A stretch of 5,152 nucleotides of DNA from positions 1 to 5,152 of the forward strand of contig BNUW01000158.1 in the NCBI GenBank assembly GCA_025997655.1, given 5' to 3'. Of the stretch, positions 5,093-5,152 are shown one piece after another. The notes below the pieces were generated by a model, which saw only the letters and a program-made list of their open reading frames with translations, made no database searches and was not told where the DNA came from. How positions within the stretch are numbered: position 1 is the first letter of the stretch; every line of letters starts with the position of its first letter. Source of the DNA: Spirochaetia bacterium (lineage in GTDB: Bacteria > Spirochaetota > Spirochaetia > Treponematales > Breznakiellaceae). A program made the position numbers and the translations under genes.

Positions 5093-5152
5093 ATGGCGAA
5101 ATCAGAAAAAGCTCTCGAAGATCTTAAGAAGCTGTACGGAAAACAAGCCGCC
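5093..5152 (+). CDS. Unidentified protein, N-terminal 20 codons only
   Basis: AAGGAG (5081-5086) lies six bases before the ATG at 5093, an excellent ribosome binding site. The visible residues are MAKSEKALEDLKKLYGKQAA, a charged, lysine-rich amphipathic helix-like start without a signal peptide, so a cytoplasmic protein is likely. The gene continues past the right edge. I do not recognise the family from 20 residues; the start resembles short N-terminal helices seen in many DNA-binding or ATP-binding proteins, but no assignment is justified. Confidence 0.75.
   Translation, partial: MAKSEKALEDLKKLYGKQAA

Overview
The window is a bacterial chromosomal segment of moderate GC content. It holds a short gene pair on the minus strand, a decayed sugar-acid catabolic operon on the plus strand, a tRNA gene, and a cluster of small inverted-repeat elements. 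Base composition, dispersed intergenic repeats and gene content remind me of a free-living or gut-associated spirochaete of the Treponema group. That is an impression only; nothing here fixes the taxon.

Left part (1-1895, minus strand): a MATE-family multidrug/metabolite exporter is followed, with a 14-base overlap, by a Crp/Fnr-family transcription regulator that runs off the left edge. The overlap suggests co-transcription and translational coupling. A 155-base divergent intergenic region separates them from the plus-strand genes and contains a near-consensus sigma-70 promoter facing right.

Middle part (2051-4398, plus strand): the remains of a four-carbon acid sugar operon of the kind that handles D-threonate or D-erythronate. 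The order is DUF1537-family kinase, PdxA2-type 4-phosphate dehydrogenase, GntP-family permease. In the intact pathway the permease imports the acid, the kinase phosphorylates it at C4, and the dehydrogenase oxidises and decarboxylates it to dihydroxyacetone phosphate. Only the dehydrogenase is intact. The kinase has a frameshift near 2380 and an apparent internal deletion near 2645. The permease has a nonsense codon at 4342 and loses homology after about 65 codons. A 123-bp element with terminal inverted repeats and a 4-bp flanking direct repeat sits between kinase and dehydrogenase; removing it in silico restores a tight 11-base operon spacing.

Right part (4399-5152): non-coding repeat-like sequence, a complete tRNA-Arg(CCT) with its own promoter, and then two nested inverted-repeat elements of the same family as the one in the operon. 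The inner one is flanked by a 4-bp direct repeat, as expected if it inserted into the outer one. The window ends with a promoter, a ribosome binding site and the first 20 codons of an unidentified gene.

I found no new defence or RNA-guided system. The most notable signals are the MITE-like element family (six termini, two target-site duplications, one nested insertion) and the multi-lesion decay of the sugar-acid operon around one intact enzyme.
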